The notes under the pieces are model-generated. The model was not told the DNA's origin, ran no database searches, and was given only the letters and a program-made list of their open reading frames with translations. Shown piece by piece: positions 51,789 to 59,862 of a stretch of 64,000 nucleotides of DNA (position 1 is its first letter; the number at the start of each line of letters is the position of its first letter). The stretch covers positions 186,001-250,000 of the forward strand of contig NZ_JBHSYQ010000016.1 of the NCBI RefSeq assembly GCF_042662225.1, given 5' to 3'. The position numbers and the translations under genes are program-made. The DNA is from Nibribacter roseus. Lineage in GTDB: Bacteria > Bacteroidota > Bacteroidia > Cytophagales > Hymenobacteraceae.

Positions 51789-52400
51789 TTATTGCTGTTG
51801 TACGGCCTTTCTCAGCTGAGGAAGCAGGGCGTACAAGTTATCACCCGGACAGGCGGTAGAGGCGTTGTCTTTGTGCCCCGAAATCTTGTCAGCCGAAATA
51901 TTCCAGCGCTTGGCTACAGCTTTAATTAAATTTACCAAGTTCTGAAACTGTATTGGTGTTACCGTTTCCACCTGGAAATTGCCTTCCAACACAATCAGAA
52001 CATGTCCGGTGGGGTCATAGGGAGTGTTTGAGTCTCCGGTGTACTTCAGCTCTCGTCCTTCACCAATAGTACCGTCTGCGGTGATGTAAAAGTGGTAAGG
52101 AATATCAGCCCACTGTTCTTTCATTCTACCATCGGCTAAGGGAGCTCGCTCCTGGGAGAATTTTTGCAAGCCCTTTAGTTTTTCCTGCAGCGTTTTCTGG
52201 GGCGCCTGCTTTACGGCAGTGTGGTGAATCGTGATTTTAGTAGGAGAATGCTCTTTCATGGGCAGCACCGGAGCCGCCGCTCCCCACTCTGCCCGTGTAA
52301 CAATAGGAACACCTTTGGGCAGAGAAACCTCCTTGGCAGACCGGCATGCGGTGAATACTAAGCAGAAAATAATTAGAAGGCGGAGAGAATAATTACGCAT
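51789..52400 (-). CDS. PGRP-type N-acetylmuramoyl-L-alanine amidase lipoprotein
   Basis: A 203-residue protein with lipobox LVFTAC (Cys 19) and an amidase_2/PGRP domain: VTRAEWGAAAPVLP, KITIHHTAV with a zinc His, IPYHFYITADGTIGEGRELKYTGDSNTPYDPTGHVLIVLEGNF, and ISGHKDNASTACPGDNLYALLPQLR with the second zinc His and Cys. It cleaves the amide between muramic acid and the stem peptide. It starts 5 bp after the stop of the upstream membrane protein gene. Confidence 0.94.
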   Translation of the reverse strand: MRNYSLRLLIIFCLVFTACRSAKEVSLPKGVPIVTRAEWGAAAPVLPMKEHSPTKITIHHTAVKQAPQKTLQEKLKGLQKFSQERAPLADGRMKEQWADIPYHFYITADGTIGEGRELKYTGDSNTPYDPTGHVLIVLEGNFQVETVTPIQFQNLVNLIKAVAKRWNISADKISGHKDNASTACPGDNLYALLPQLRKAVQQQ

Positions 52401-52405
52401 GAAGA

Positions 52406-53635
52406 TTAAGGTAAGGCCGTAGAATTTTTAACGTACTTTCTGTAATAGAAATACCAAATAATGAGAACGATTAAAAGAAAGATGAAAAGAAACAAAAATG
52501 TTCCTGGTGGCTCTTCTTCTGAAGCTTCATTTTCTATTCTAATATTGGTGGCTCTTGACCAGGCTATAAAAGCGTCTGCCATGGGCAGGAGTCCGAACAA
52601 ATATTTTTTTTCTCCTCCGTGACTTACACCAAAGCCAAACGCATGAACAATCTGGTATTGTGTTTTGCTGAGTTCCTCGTCACCGTAAATAAAAAAAGTA
52701 CCGATAGAAACAATGGTAGCCGGAAATCCTACTCCCATTATTACTGGTCCAGAATCCACATCTCCCACTCCATCAGTACCTGTTGGGTATTCGCGCACCA
52801 TGAGCAGCCCTAAAGCAGTAGATAAAAAATTATCTTTAAATAGTGCGTACTGTTGCTTGCCAAAGGAAGGGTCAATTTCTGCTAATAAGCGCAGCATTAG
52901 CGTGAGAGAACCTCCTCTTGCGCTTTCTAAAGTCTTTCCAGTATTGGCCTCCACCCTGTGAGGCAACAATCCAGTTTCTGGGTCTAAGTTATCTTTAACC
53001 TTATTCAGCCACTGCTGTATTACCGCCTGATACTTTGGTGGATATAGCTTGTCATGAATAGCAAGTGATGCCATGGCCAAAAACATATCTGCAGGCCAAG
53101 CTTGCCCGTGATAAGACTGTAAAAAAGGTGAATTTGCTTCCTGAAGAGCCTTAGCTACAGCTTCGCATTGATTTATGAAAGCCTTCTTAAGGTGTTTCTC
53201 CTTTTCAACTGGAGAATTCAAACTTAAAAGTTTGCCCAAAAGATAATTTTTCCAGCCTGCGTAAAAGATTCCGTATTGAGGTTTTAGGTAATCTGAAAAG
53301 GTGCTTTTCCCTCTCTCTGAATCTAGTGCCTGATAGGCATATAGAGCCTCAACCGCAGCTCGTACTTGAATATCTTTATCCTGAGGTGAAGCAAGTGCTA
53401 CTTCCGCCCAAGAAAGGCCATACAAGGCATGTACAAAAACATACCCTTCCGGAAAGATTCCCTGCATTCTTCCTCCTAAATCCTTTTGCTTTAGCTCTGC
53501 CTCAAGGTAATTAAGTTGTAAAATGATTTCTTCTCTTCGTTCTGGATATTCTGGTGCAGGTGAAAGTAATCGTAAATTAATAGTACCGATGACCAGCGTG
53601 ATTCCTACTGCAAAAAACAAATAGATATATTTCAT
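52406..53635 (-). CDS. Membrane-anchored alpha/alpha-barrel-like protein, resembles linalool dehydratase/isomerase family
   Basis: The 409-residue protein has an N-terminal helix (YIYLFFAVGITLVIGTINL), a large helical domain, and a C-terminal membrane helix (GTFLFLFIFLLIVLIIWYFYY) with a basic tail. The middle carries QSYHGQAWPADMFLAMASLAIHDKLYPPKYQAVIQQWLNKV, GLLPHRVEANTGKTLESARGGSLTLMLRLLAEID and REYPTGTDGVGDVDSGPVIMGVGFPATIVSIG. These blocks resemble, from memory, proteins with the (alpha/alpha)6-barrel Ldi domain; I am not sure. Substrate unknown. It is the first gene of a unit that includes the PGRP amidase. Confidence 0.5.
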   Translation of the reverse strand: MKYIYLFFAVGITLVIGTINLRLLSPAPEYPERREEIILQLNYLEAELKQKDLGGRMQGIFPEGYVFVHALYGLSWAEVALASPQDKDIQVRAAVEALYAYQALDSERGKSTFSDYLKPQYGIFYAGWKNYLLGKLLSLNSPVEKEKHLKKAFINQCEAVAKALQEANSPFLQSYHGQAWPADMFLAMASLAIHDKLYPPKYQAVIQQWLNKVKDNLDPETGLLPHRVEANTGKTLESARGGSLTLMLRLLAEIDPSFGKQQYALFKDNFLSTALGLLMVREYPTGTDGVGDVDSGPVIMGVGFPATIVSIGTFFIYGDEELSKTQYQIVHAFGFGVSHGGEKKYLFGLLPMADAFIAWSRATNIRIENEASEEEPPGTFLFLFIFLLIVLIIWYFYYRKYVKNSTALP

Positions 53636-53666
53636 ACTGGAGCGTCAGCGTCGAAACTTTTTCAAA

Positions 53667-53714
53667 TTTACCATTTTAGGCATGTTTTCCTTAAACCAGG
53701 CCTAAAATGGTAAA
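53667..53714. repeat. PE18: palindromic element between proA and the membrane protein gene
   Basis: TTTACCATTTTAGGC and GCCTAAAATGGTAAA form a perfect 15-bp outer stem around ATGTTTTCCTTAAACCAG. It ends 3 bp from the proA stop codon. Confidence 0.9.
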
Positions 53715-53717
53715 CCA

Positions 53718-54965
53718 CTAGCTGCGCACTTGTCCGTCACCGCGTACTACCCATTTGTAGCTGGTCAGTTCCTCTAGTCCCATTGGGCCACGGGCATGTA
53801 GCTTTTGAGTACTTATTCCAATTTCAGCACCAAGGCCAAACTGAGCGCCATCGGTAAAGGCGGTAGAGGTGTTGGCATATACAGCGGCGGCATCAACCGA
53901 ATTCAGGAACTTTTCGATAACTGTTGGGTCATCTGCCACAATTGCTTCGCTGTGTTTAGAGCTGTATTTTGTAATATGGTCAAGAGCGTCATCTATACTT
54001 GCAACTGTTTTTATTGCCATTTTCAACGAAAGAAACTCTGTGCCAAAATGCTCTTCTGTTGCTGTATGCAACAAATGATCAGGATAGTTGTCTGCCAAAA
54101 AATCAAAGGCAGGTGCATCGGCAAAAATCTCAACGTTAGAGCCCGCCAAGGGTGCGACCAGCTCTGGCAACTTTGAAAGTCTGTTCTGGTGGAGTAGCAG
54201 GCAATCCAACGCATTGCAAACACTCACGCGGCGCGTCTTGGCATTATAAATGATTTTTTTGCCCTTCTCCAGATTAGCCGAGGCGTCAAAATACGTATGC
54301 ACTATGCCGGCACCCGTTTCAATAACCGGCACCCGTGCGTTTTGCCGCACATAGTTGATCAGCGACTGGCTACCGCGAGGAATAAGCACGTCTACAAAAT
54401 CAACGGCCTGGAGCAAGGCCTCGGTTGCTTGTCTATCAGCTGGCAACAGGGTGGCAACAGCGGGTTCAACACCTGCTTCTATCAGTACCTTTTGAATAAC
54501 TGAAATAATGGCTTCATTAGAAAAGGCAGCGTCACTTCCTCCTTTAAGAATACAGGCATTTCCTGTTTTAAAGCAAAGCGAGAACACATCTAACGTCACG
54601 TTTGGGCGCGCCTCATAAATCACTCCCACTACACCAAGCGGCACCCTTACTTTTCTTATATGTAGTCCGTTAGGAAGTTCCTTTTGAAGCAAGACTTGCT
54701 TTAAAGGCGACTCTAACGCAGCCACATTTCGTACATCTTGGGCAATGTCAGAAAGCCGTTCAACAGTAAGTTTCAGACGGTCATACTTAGGGTCATCTGG
54801 AGACATGCGCGCTAAGTCTTTCTCGTTTTCAATTAGTATAAAAGGTGTTTGAGCCACAACCGCATCTGCCAGCATTAAAAGTACCTGGTTTACTTTGTCA
54901 GGCTGTAATAAACCTGCGGTGCGGCTTGCTGCCTGTGCAGCCTCAAATACGTTATTATAACTCAT
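53718..54965 (-). CDS. proA: Glutamate-5-semialdehyde dehydrogenase (gamma-glutamyl phosphate reductase)
   Basis: Second step of proline synthesis. The 415-residue product has an aldehyde-dehydrogenase-like fold: VPLGVVGVIYEARPNVTLDVFSLCFKTGNACILKGGSDA, DVLIPRGSQSLINYVRQNARVPVIETGAGIVHTYFD, RRVSVCNALDCLLLH with the catalytic Cys, TEHFGTEFLSLKMAIK, HSEAIV, and ARGPMGLEELTSYKWVVRGDGQVR. It is downstream of proB on the same strand with a 63-bp gap. Confidence 0.97.
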   Translation of the reverse strand: MSYNNVFEAAQAASRTAGLLQPDKVNQVLLMLADAVVAQTPFILIENEKDLARMSPDDPKYDRLKLTVERLSDIAQDVRNVAALESPLKQVLLQKELPNGLHIRKVRVPLGVVGVIYEARPNVTLDVFSLCFKTGNACILKGGSDAAFSNEAIISVIQKVLIEAGVEPAVATLLPADRQATEALLQAVDFVDVLIPRGSQSLINYVRQNARVPVIETGAGIVHTYFDASANLEKGKKIIYNAKTRRVSVCNALDCLLLHQNRLSKLPELVAPLAGSNVEIFADAPAFDFLADNYPDHLLHTATEEHFGTEFLSLKMAIKTVASIDDALDHITKYSSKHSEAIVADDPTVIEKFLNSVDAAAVYANTSTAFTDGAQFGLGAEIGISTQKLHARGPMGLEELTSYKWVVRGDGQVRS

Positions 54966-55028
54966 GGGAATGGTACAGATGTAATAGAGATATGCGATTA
55001 AAAATAAACAGGAAAAGTGATCCTTATC

Positions 55029-56120
55029 TTAACTCACTTCAGGGTTAAGGAAAAGGTAATCATAGTGCACCAGCGGTTTCTGGTTTTTCTGCCCCAGCCT
55101 CTCCTGTGCTTTGTCTGAACCGTATTCGGCAATACCCACCCCAAACATTTTCGCCTGCTCATCTACCAGCTTCAGAATATCTCCTTTCTTAAATTCTCCG
55201 GTTATGCGCGTAATGCCTACGGGTAACAAACTCACGGCTTTTTCTGAGGCACTCAAGGCCGCTTTAGCCCCTGCGTTTACCTGCACCTCTCCTTTGGCGT
55301 AGTTGCCGGAATGCGCGATCCATTTCTTTTTGCCGGACGCTGATTTCTTGGGAATAAAGCGAGTATGCACCACCTGCCCCAGCAGGACTTTCTGTAGAAC
55401 ATTTTCGGTTTTCCCGTTGGCTATGTGCACCGTAATTCCGAGCTGCGCCACTTTCTGCGCCATATGGCATTTGGTGATCATGCCGCCCCGGCCAAACTGC
55501 GACCGCTGCGTAGAAACGAATTCTGCAAAACCGGTGGTGGCATGGCCAATCTCCTGAATAACTTCTGACTTTTCGTCTCTGGGATCTCCGTTGTAGATAC
55601 CGTCCACGTTAGAAAGAATAAGCAGGGCATCGGCATCTAACATGGAAGCAATCAGTCCGGCCAGTTCGTCATTATCGGTGAACATAAGCTCCGTGACCGA
55701 TATGACATCATTCTCGTTTACCACCGGAATAATATTGTTCTGCAGCAACACCCGAAAGCAGTTCTGCATGTTCAGGTAGTGGTTTCGGTCTCTGAAATCT
55801 TCTTTGGTTACAAGCACCTGCGCGCACACCAGCCCGTGCGGCCCAAACATAGCCGAATAGGTGTTAATGAGCTGCACCTGCCCTACTGCCGCCAGCAACT
55901 GTCTTGTGCTTACCGCATCGGCTTTCTCTGAGACAGAAGTAAGGCTTCGGCCGTAAGCCACGGCACCGGAAGACACGACAATTACCTCTTTCCCTTCTTT
56001 CTTAAGGGCGGCCACCTGATCTACCAGATGCTGAATACGCGCCACGTCTGGCATGCCGTCGGGCTGCGTGAGCACGTTCGATCCTATTTTTAATAAGATT
56101 CTCTTGTAGGAAGCTGACAT
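55029..56120 (-). CDS. proB: Glutamate 5-kinase
   Basis: First step of proline synthesis: phosphorylates glutamate. The 363-residue product has the amino acid kinase opening YKRILLKIGSNVLTQPDGMPDV, EVIVVSSGAVAYGRSL, NIIPVVNENDVISVTELMFTDNDELAGLIASMLDADALLILSNVDGIYNGDP, GRGGMITKCHMAQKVAQLGI, and a C-terminal PUA domain (about 275-350; KGEVQVNAGAKAALSASEKAVSLLPVGITRITGEFKKGDILKL). Proline feedback is the usual control of this enzyme. Confidence 0.97.
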   Translation of the reverse strand: MSASYKRILLKIGSNVLTQPDGMPDVARIQHLVDQVAALKKEGKEVIVVSSGAVAYGRSLTSVSEKADAVSTRQLLAAVGQVQLINTYSAMFGPHGLVCAQVLVTKEDFRDRNHYLNMQNCFRVLLQNNIIPVVNENDVISVTELMFTDNDELAGLIASMLDADALLILSNVDGIYNGDPRDEKSEVIQEIGHATTGFAEFVSTQRSQFGRGGMITKCHMAQKVAQLGITVHIANGKTENVLQKVLLGQVVHTRFIPKKSASGKKKWIAHSGNYAKGEVQVNAGAKAALSASEKAVSLLPVGITRITGEFKKGDILKLVDEQAKMFGVGIAEYGSDKAQERLGQKNQKPLVHYDYLFLNPEVS

Positions 56121-56298
56121 TTTACCTCTAAAGCAATGAAAGCGTAATTTTAAAAATTAACCGCATTTTGCCTATTACTTTAGAATAAAATAGCGTATTT
56201 ATTGAAAAAAGTCTGCCTAATCAGCTTCTGCAATAGAAGATTCTTATTTATTGATGCCGAATTGCTAACCAGAAGAATGAGCCGGTTATACCCAACCT

Positions 56299-56333
56299 GT
56301 TTTAAACCTATTTTCTATAAAAGAGCTCAGAAA
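56299..56333. repeat. PE19: degenerate palindromic element upstream of proB
   Basis: GTTTTAAACCTATTTTC, TAT, AAAAGAGCTCAGAAA; a worn copy in the MFS/proB gap. A short AATGAG/TAATGAT/TAATCATT stretch follows at 56334-56362. Confidence 0.55.
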
Positions 56334-56358
56334 TGAAATGAGTAATGATTAATCATTG

Positions 56359-57441
56359 TTATAAGAGTCTGCGCATGGACAGGAGCCCCAGCAGCGGCCC
56401 GATAGCCAGGAACATGAACTGGTATTCCGCTTTTACATACACCTGTACGCCTTGTAGAAACTGGATGCTGACAATGGTAATTGCGAAGCCGATGCAGTTG
56501 ACAATGGTGAGTGCCGTTCCTTTAGTTTGACTAGGGGCAGCCTGTGCCACTAACGCAGAAAACTGCGGTGAATCCATAACCACTGTAAAACCCCACACGA
56601 GTAAATAGCCTAGGAAGAGCGGCAAGGACAGCGTGAACAGCCAGGGCGAAAGCAGGCAGCAAACCATGGAAATTGCTAGACCTACAAACGCTGTACGGGC
56701 GCTGCCAACTTTTTGCGACACGTAGCCACCCGCCACACAAGCCACTGCCCCTACTGCTATTATGGCAAAAGCCCACAGCGGAAACGACAACTCCTGCCCT
56801 TTGCTGTTGTTGACCTGGTATAAGGCCAGCATCACCGGAATATACGCCCAAAGCGTGTACAGCTCCCACATGTGCCCAAAATAGCCAAAGGCTGCCGCCC
56901 TGAATTTTTTTTCTTTGAAGATTTGAAAGAAGGTCGAAAAGTTAGGTCTGGCTCCCTTGCTTCGGTAAGGACCGTCGGGCACCAGCAGGTACAGCGCTAC
57001 TCCGCCTACCACCGCCAAAGCAGAAGTACCTAAAATCACATAGCGCCAGGGCAAGTCCTGGGTCAGGCCCCTCAGCAAGTGCGGAAAGGCAGTGCCTAAT
57101 ACTAAAGCTCCTACCAGATAACCCAAGGCTTTGCCAAGTCCTTTCTGGTGATAATCAGCCGCTATCTTCATGCCTACCGGATAAATGCCCGCCAAACAGA
57201 AGCCCGTAAGAAACCGCGACAGCAAGAGCGTCGAAAGACCTTCGGCCAGCAGGAGGCTCAGGTTACACCCCGCCCCGGCTACGGCGCAAACCAGAAACAC
57301 CTTAGAAGGAGAATACCGATCGGCGATGGCCAGCACGGCAAACAGCAGCGTGCCCAGAATAAACCCCAACTGCACCGCCGAGGTCAAGTGGCTGAGTGAG
57401 CTGGCTTCCAGCATAAACTGCGGAATCAGACTCGGCAGCAC
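56359..57441 (-). CDS. MFS transporter, 5' end lost
   Basis: A major facilitator with about 11-12 membrane helices (e.g. LLLSRFLTGFCLAGIYPVGMKIAADYHQKGLGKALGYLVGALVLG, with the A-loop and motif-C-like region, and WGFTVVMDSPQFSALVAQAAP). The first possible start, GTG 57441, falls inside helix 1. In frame upstream the sequence still encodes good helix 1 residues (NILPTIVLAQFACTSLWFAGNA), but from 57441 to the stop at about 57595 there is no ATG, GTG or TTG. The natural start seems to have been removed where the AT-rich GIY-YIG gene begins. It may be non-functional or use a rare start such as the ATC at 57513. Confidence 0.7.
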   Translation of the reverse strand: MLPSLIPQFMLEASSLSHLTSAVQLGFILGTLLFAVLAIADRYSPSKVFLVCAVAGAGCNLSLLLAEGLSTLLLSRFLTGFCLAGIYPVGMKIAADYHQKGLGKALGYLVGALVLGTAFPHLLRGLTQDLPWRYVILGTSALAVVGGVALYLLVPDGPYRSKGARPNFSTFFQIFKEKKFRAAAFGYFGHMWELYTLWAYIPVMLALYQVNNSKGQELSFPLWAFAIIAVGAVACVAGGYVSQKVGSARTAFVGLAISMVCCLLSPWLFTLSLPLFLGYLLVWGFTVVMDSPQFSALVAQAAPSQTKGTALTIVNCIGFAITIVSIQFLQGVQVYVKAEYQFMFLAIGPLLGLLSMRRLL

Positions 57442-57587
57442 CGCATTACCCGCAAACCAGAGGGAGGTGCAGGCGAATTGGGCTAGAACGATGGTGGGGA
57501 GGATGTTTTTGATATATCTAGTAAAATGATTTCTAACTGATGTTGGTGTTATCTTTATTGAAGTCTCTGTACTTTTAAGAAAAAAAA

Positions 57588-58403
57588 TTAATTTTCATTA
57601 TAGCCAAACCTTCTACTTTGTAGAACCTCTTTCCACCAATTTTCCCTTGCAAGAATTATCTGATCATCAGTAGTTGATTTAAATATATCTAATATTGAGT
57701 ACGCAAAATTTCGTTTAATATAGTCAAAGGTTAATTTTCTAAGGCCGACATTTCCTCCATGTCCAGTATTTATATATGATTTCCAACGTCCTAATATCAT
57801 ATTTTCCCCATAAGCTGATCCTACATATTTTTTCCCATTTGATATATCCGTTAGAAGGTAAACACCTTTTTGGTTTTGAAGGGCAGTTTTCCAAGTATCT
57901 TTCTCTAATACACGACACATTTCTCCCCATGTGATATTAACTTTATCATAACCCGGGAAAATATCATTATCATATGCATCAGGTAAGATCTGTGATATTT
58001 CACAATCGTTAATTACTGATTCAGCATTACGAATCATTGTTTGTGCTGTGTTTTTGTATTTTACAATTACACGCCCAAGATATTTTTTAAACTCAGGTAA
58101 AGTTTCGTATTCAAAACCAACTCCGTTTAGCACATTTAAATCCTTAGTAATTCTGCCTATATGAAACAATAACCAGAAATCTTCTTTAGGCTTTATTCTA
58201 ACTAAACCTATTGTTAATTGTCCGTTTTTAAATGATTTTTTATTCTGATAATTCCAATATTGTCCTTCTAGCATCACTTCAGTTCTTCCATTTTTGAAAT
58301 CTTCTATAGGATTCCAATTATGCCGAAACATCAGATTAAATCTAATTTTTACATTGTTTAAGTTATCAAGCCTTAAAATTTCATTAAGTTTTATGCTTTC
58401 CAT
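57588..58403 (-). CDS. GIY-YIG nuclease domain protein, AT-rich, probably acquired
   Basis: A 271-residue protein. The C-terminal ~95 residues are a GIY-YIG nuclease: GVYLLTDISNGKKYVG gives GVY at 180-182 and YVG at 193-195, followed by GRW with the catalytic Arg (206), and AREN with the catalytic Glu (254). The N-terminal ~170 residues (FKKYLGRVIVKYKNTAQTMIRNAESVI and similar) are an unidentified domain, perhaps target recognition. Base composition is visibly more A/T-rich than thyA and the MFS gene on either side, and codons are A/T-ending, so horizontal transfer is likely. Role in defence or as a selfish nuclease is not determinable. Confidence 0.8.
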   Translation of the reverse strand: MESIKLNEILRLDNLNNVKIRFNLMFRHNWNPIEDFKNGRTEVMLEGQYWNYQNKKSFKNGQLTIGLVRIKPKEDFWLLFHIGRITKDLNVLNGVGFEYETLPEFKKYLGRVIVKYKNTAQTMIRNAESVINDCEISQILPDAYDNDIFPGYDKVNITWGEMCRVLEKDTWKTALQNQKGVYLLTDISNGKKYVGSAYGENMILGRWKSYINTGHGGNVGLRKLTFDYIKRNFAYSILDIFKSTTDDQIILARENWWKEVLQSRRFGYNEN

Positions 58404-58527
58404 TTATCAGATTAAATTTTGGATTTGGAATGGCTTTATGTTAAAGGTTTTTTGATAGTTTTCACTATTAGTATTTCTTACTACCAACCTTATAGAAGAA
58501 AGGTGGAAACTCTCCTTTAACTAAATA

Positions 58528-59322
58528 TTACACCGCCACAGGCGCCTTAATCCCCGGCCACGGCTGGTAATCCTCCAGCGTGAAATCCTCGAAGTCAAAC
58601 CCGAAGATGTCTTTCACCTCCGAATTAATCTTCATCTTGGGTAGCGGGCGCGGCTCACGGGTAAGCTGAAGTTCGGTTTGCTCCAGGTGGTTCGTGTAGA
58701 GGTGCGTGTCGCCGCCGGTCCAGATGAATTCGCCAGGTTCCAAGTCGCAGACTTGGGCTACCATCATGGTGAGCAGCGCGTAGGAGGCAATGTTAAAGGG
58801 CACGCCTAAGAAGACATCAGCGGAGCGTTGGTAGAGTTGACAAGAAAGTTTGCCCTCGGCTACGTAGAACTGGAAGAAGGCGTGACACGGCGGAAGCTTC
58901 ATGTTGTTCACTTCGGCCACGTTCCAGGCACTCACAATCAGCCGGCGCGAGTCGGGGTTGTTCTTAATTTGGTTAATGACCTGCTGGATCTGGTCAATGT
59001 GACCACCGTCGGGTGTGGGCCAAGAGCGCCATTGGGAGCCGTACACCGGCCCGAGGTCGCCGTTCTCGTCGGCCCATTCGTTCCAGATGCTCACGCCCCG
59101 CTCCTGCAGCCACCGCACGTTCGTCTCGCCGCGCAGAAACCACAGCAGTTCGTAAATAATCGACTTGAGGTGCACCTTTTTGGTGGTCACCAGCGGGAAG
59201 CCCTCCTGCAAGTTAAACCGCATCTGGTAGCCAAACACACTGAGAGTACCGGTGCCGGTACGGTCTTCTTTCTTCACGCCCTTGTCCAGAATATGGCGCA
59301 TCAAATCGAGGTAAGCCTGCAT
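58528..59322 (-). CDS. thyA: Thymidylate synthase (ThyA)
   Basis: Methylates dUMP to dTMP with methylene-tetrahydrofolate. The 264-residue product has MQAYLDLMRHILDKGVKKEDRTGTGTLSVFGYQMRFNLQEGFPLVTTKKV, IYELLWFLRGETNVRWLQERGVSIWNEWADENGDLGPVYGSQWRSW, SAWNVAEVNNMKLPPCHAFFQFYV with the catalytic Cys at about residue 146, LYQRSADVFLGVPFNIASYALL and the terminal PGIKAPVAV. Length is exactly typical. No folA is adjacent. Confidence 0.98.
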   Translation of the reverse strand: MQAYLDLMRHILDKGVKKEDRTGTGTLSVFGYQMRFNLQEGFPLVTTKKVHLKSIIYELLWFLRGETNVRWLQERGVSIWNEWADENGDLGPVYGSQWRSWPTPDGGHIDQIQQVINQIKNNPDSRRLIVSAWNVAEVNNMKLPPCHAFFQFYVAEGKLSCQLYQRSADVFLGVPFNIASYALLTMMVAQVCDLEPGEFIWTGGDTHLYTNHLEQTELQLTREPRPLPKMKINSEVKDIFGFDFEDFTLEDYQPWPGIKAPVAV

Positions 59323-59327
59323 TTTTA

Positions 59328-59350
59328 ATAATTAGGAATTATGAATTGGT
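59328..59350. repeat. Heptamer array F, left arm
   Basis: TAATTAG, GAATTAT, GAATTGG, the reverse complement word of the right arm at 59828-59858. It lies 5 bp from the thyA start codon. Confidence 0.65.
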
Positions 59351-59459
59351 GCATGAAGATAAGGAAAATCTAAACGCACGGGGAATTGGTGAGGGGAAAG
59401 ATTGTGTACCTGTGCCCTTGTTTGTGCCTACATTATAATAGAAAACGTGCTAGCTTTGT

Positions 59460-59494
59460 GTTTTAGCCCTCTTTTTCGGAAAACAAGGCAAAAC
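59460..59494. repeat. PE20: intergenic palindromic element
   Basis: GTTTTAGCCCTCTTTTTC, GG, AAAACAAGGCAAAAC. Between the arms of array F. Confidence 0.75.
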
Positions 59495-59519
59495 AGAAAA
59501 TGCTTCACTCCGCTTGTAC

Positions 59520-59539
59520 GGACAGGGCTTGACCTGTCC
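59520..59539. repeat. Small GC hairpin
   Basis: GGACAGG / CCTGTCC with a GCTTGA loop. The flanking CTCCGCTTGTACGGAC shares TCCGCTTGT with the 33-bp inverted repeat beside the RAYT gene, so it may be a remnant of that repeat. Confidence 0.5.
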
Positions 59540-59751
59540 CCCTGCGCTGGCCGAAGTATTTGCGTCACCCACTAAGCTTCCTCGTTAGATCCCTCGGCTT
59601 TGCTCAGGATGACCTCAGAAAGAAGGATCTGGAATGCGTGAGCTCTCCTGTGTAAACATCCCCCTTCGCCCCCTTCAAAGGGGGAATCAGCTTTTAGCCA
59701 GCGACTAATCTTTTACAAGCGGTAAGGCTGAAAGATTCTCCGCCCCGTCTC

Positions 59752-59791
59752 CTGTTTTTTGCCTATTTTCGCTAAAACAGCCTAAAAACAG
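59752..59791. repeat. PE21: intergenic palindromic element
   Basis: CTGTTTTTTGCCTATTTTC, GC, TAAAACAGCCTAAAAACAG; the outer CTGTTTTT/AAAAACAG stem is perfect. Confidence 0.85.
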
Positions 59792-59827
59792 AACTAGAGT
59801 TTTGGCAGCATTGGTGTCGCGACCATT

Positions 59828-59858
59828 CCTAATTCTTAATTCCCAATTCTTAATTTAA
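59828..59858. repeat. Heptamer array F, right arm
   Basis: ATTCCTA, ATTCTTA, ATTCCCA, ATTCTTA, ATT: strict 7-bp period, ending 5 bp before the GTG start of the helicase-nuclease gene. Confidence 0.8.
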
Positions 59859-59862
59859 AAAA

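Larger units (their letters stand above)
59323..59862. other. Repeat-rich divergent gap between thyA and the helicase gene
   Basis: No gene. The 540 bp contain heptamer array F at both ends, PE20, PE21, a GGACAGG/CCTGTCC hairpin (59520-59539), a stretch reading AGATCCCTCGGCTTTGCTCA (59587-59606) followed by GGATGAC and, later, AGGATCT, which resembles a dispersed repeat common in many bacterial genomes, and a CCCCCTTCAAAGGGGG palindrome (59669-59684). No clean promoter box for either gene. Confidence 0.7.

Noticed and set aside
57588..58403. GIY-YIG gene as a group I intron homing endonuclease
   Set aside because: No intron structure or interrupted host gene; it is a free-standing gene with its own N-terminal domain.
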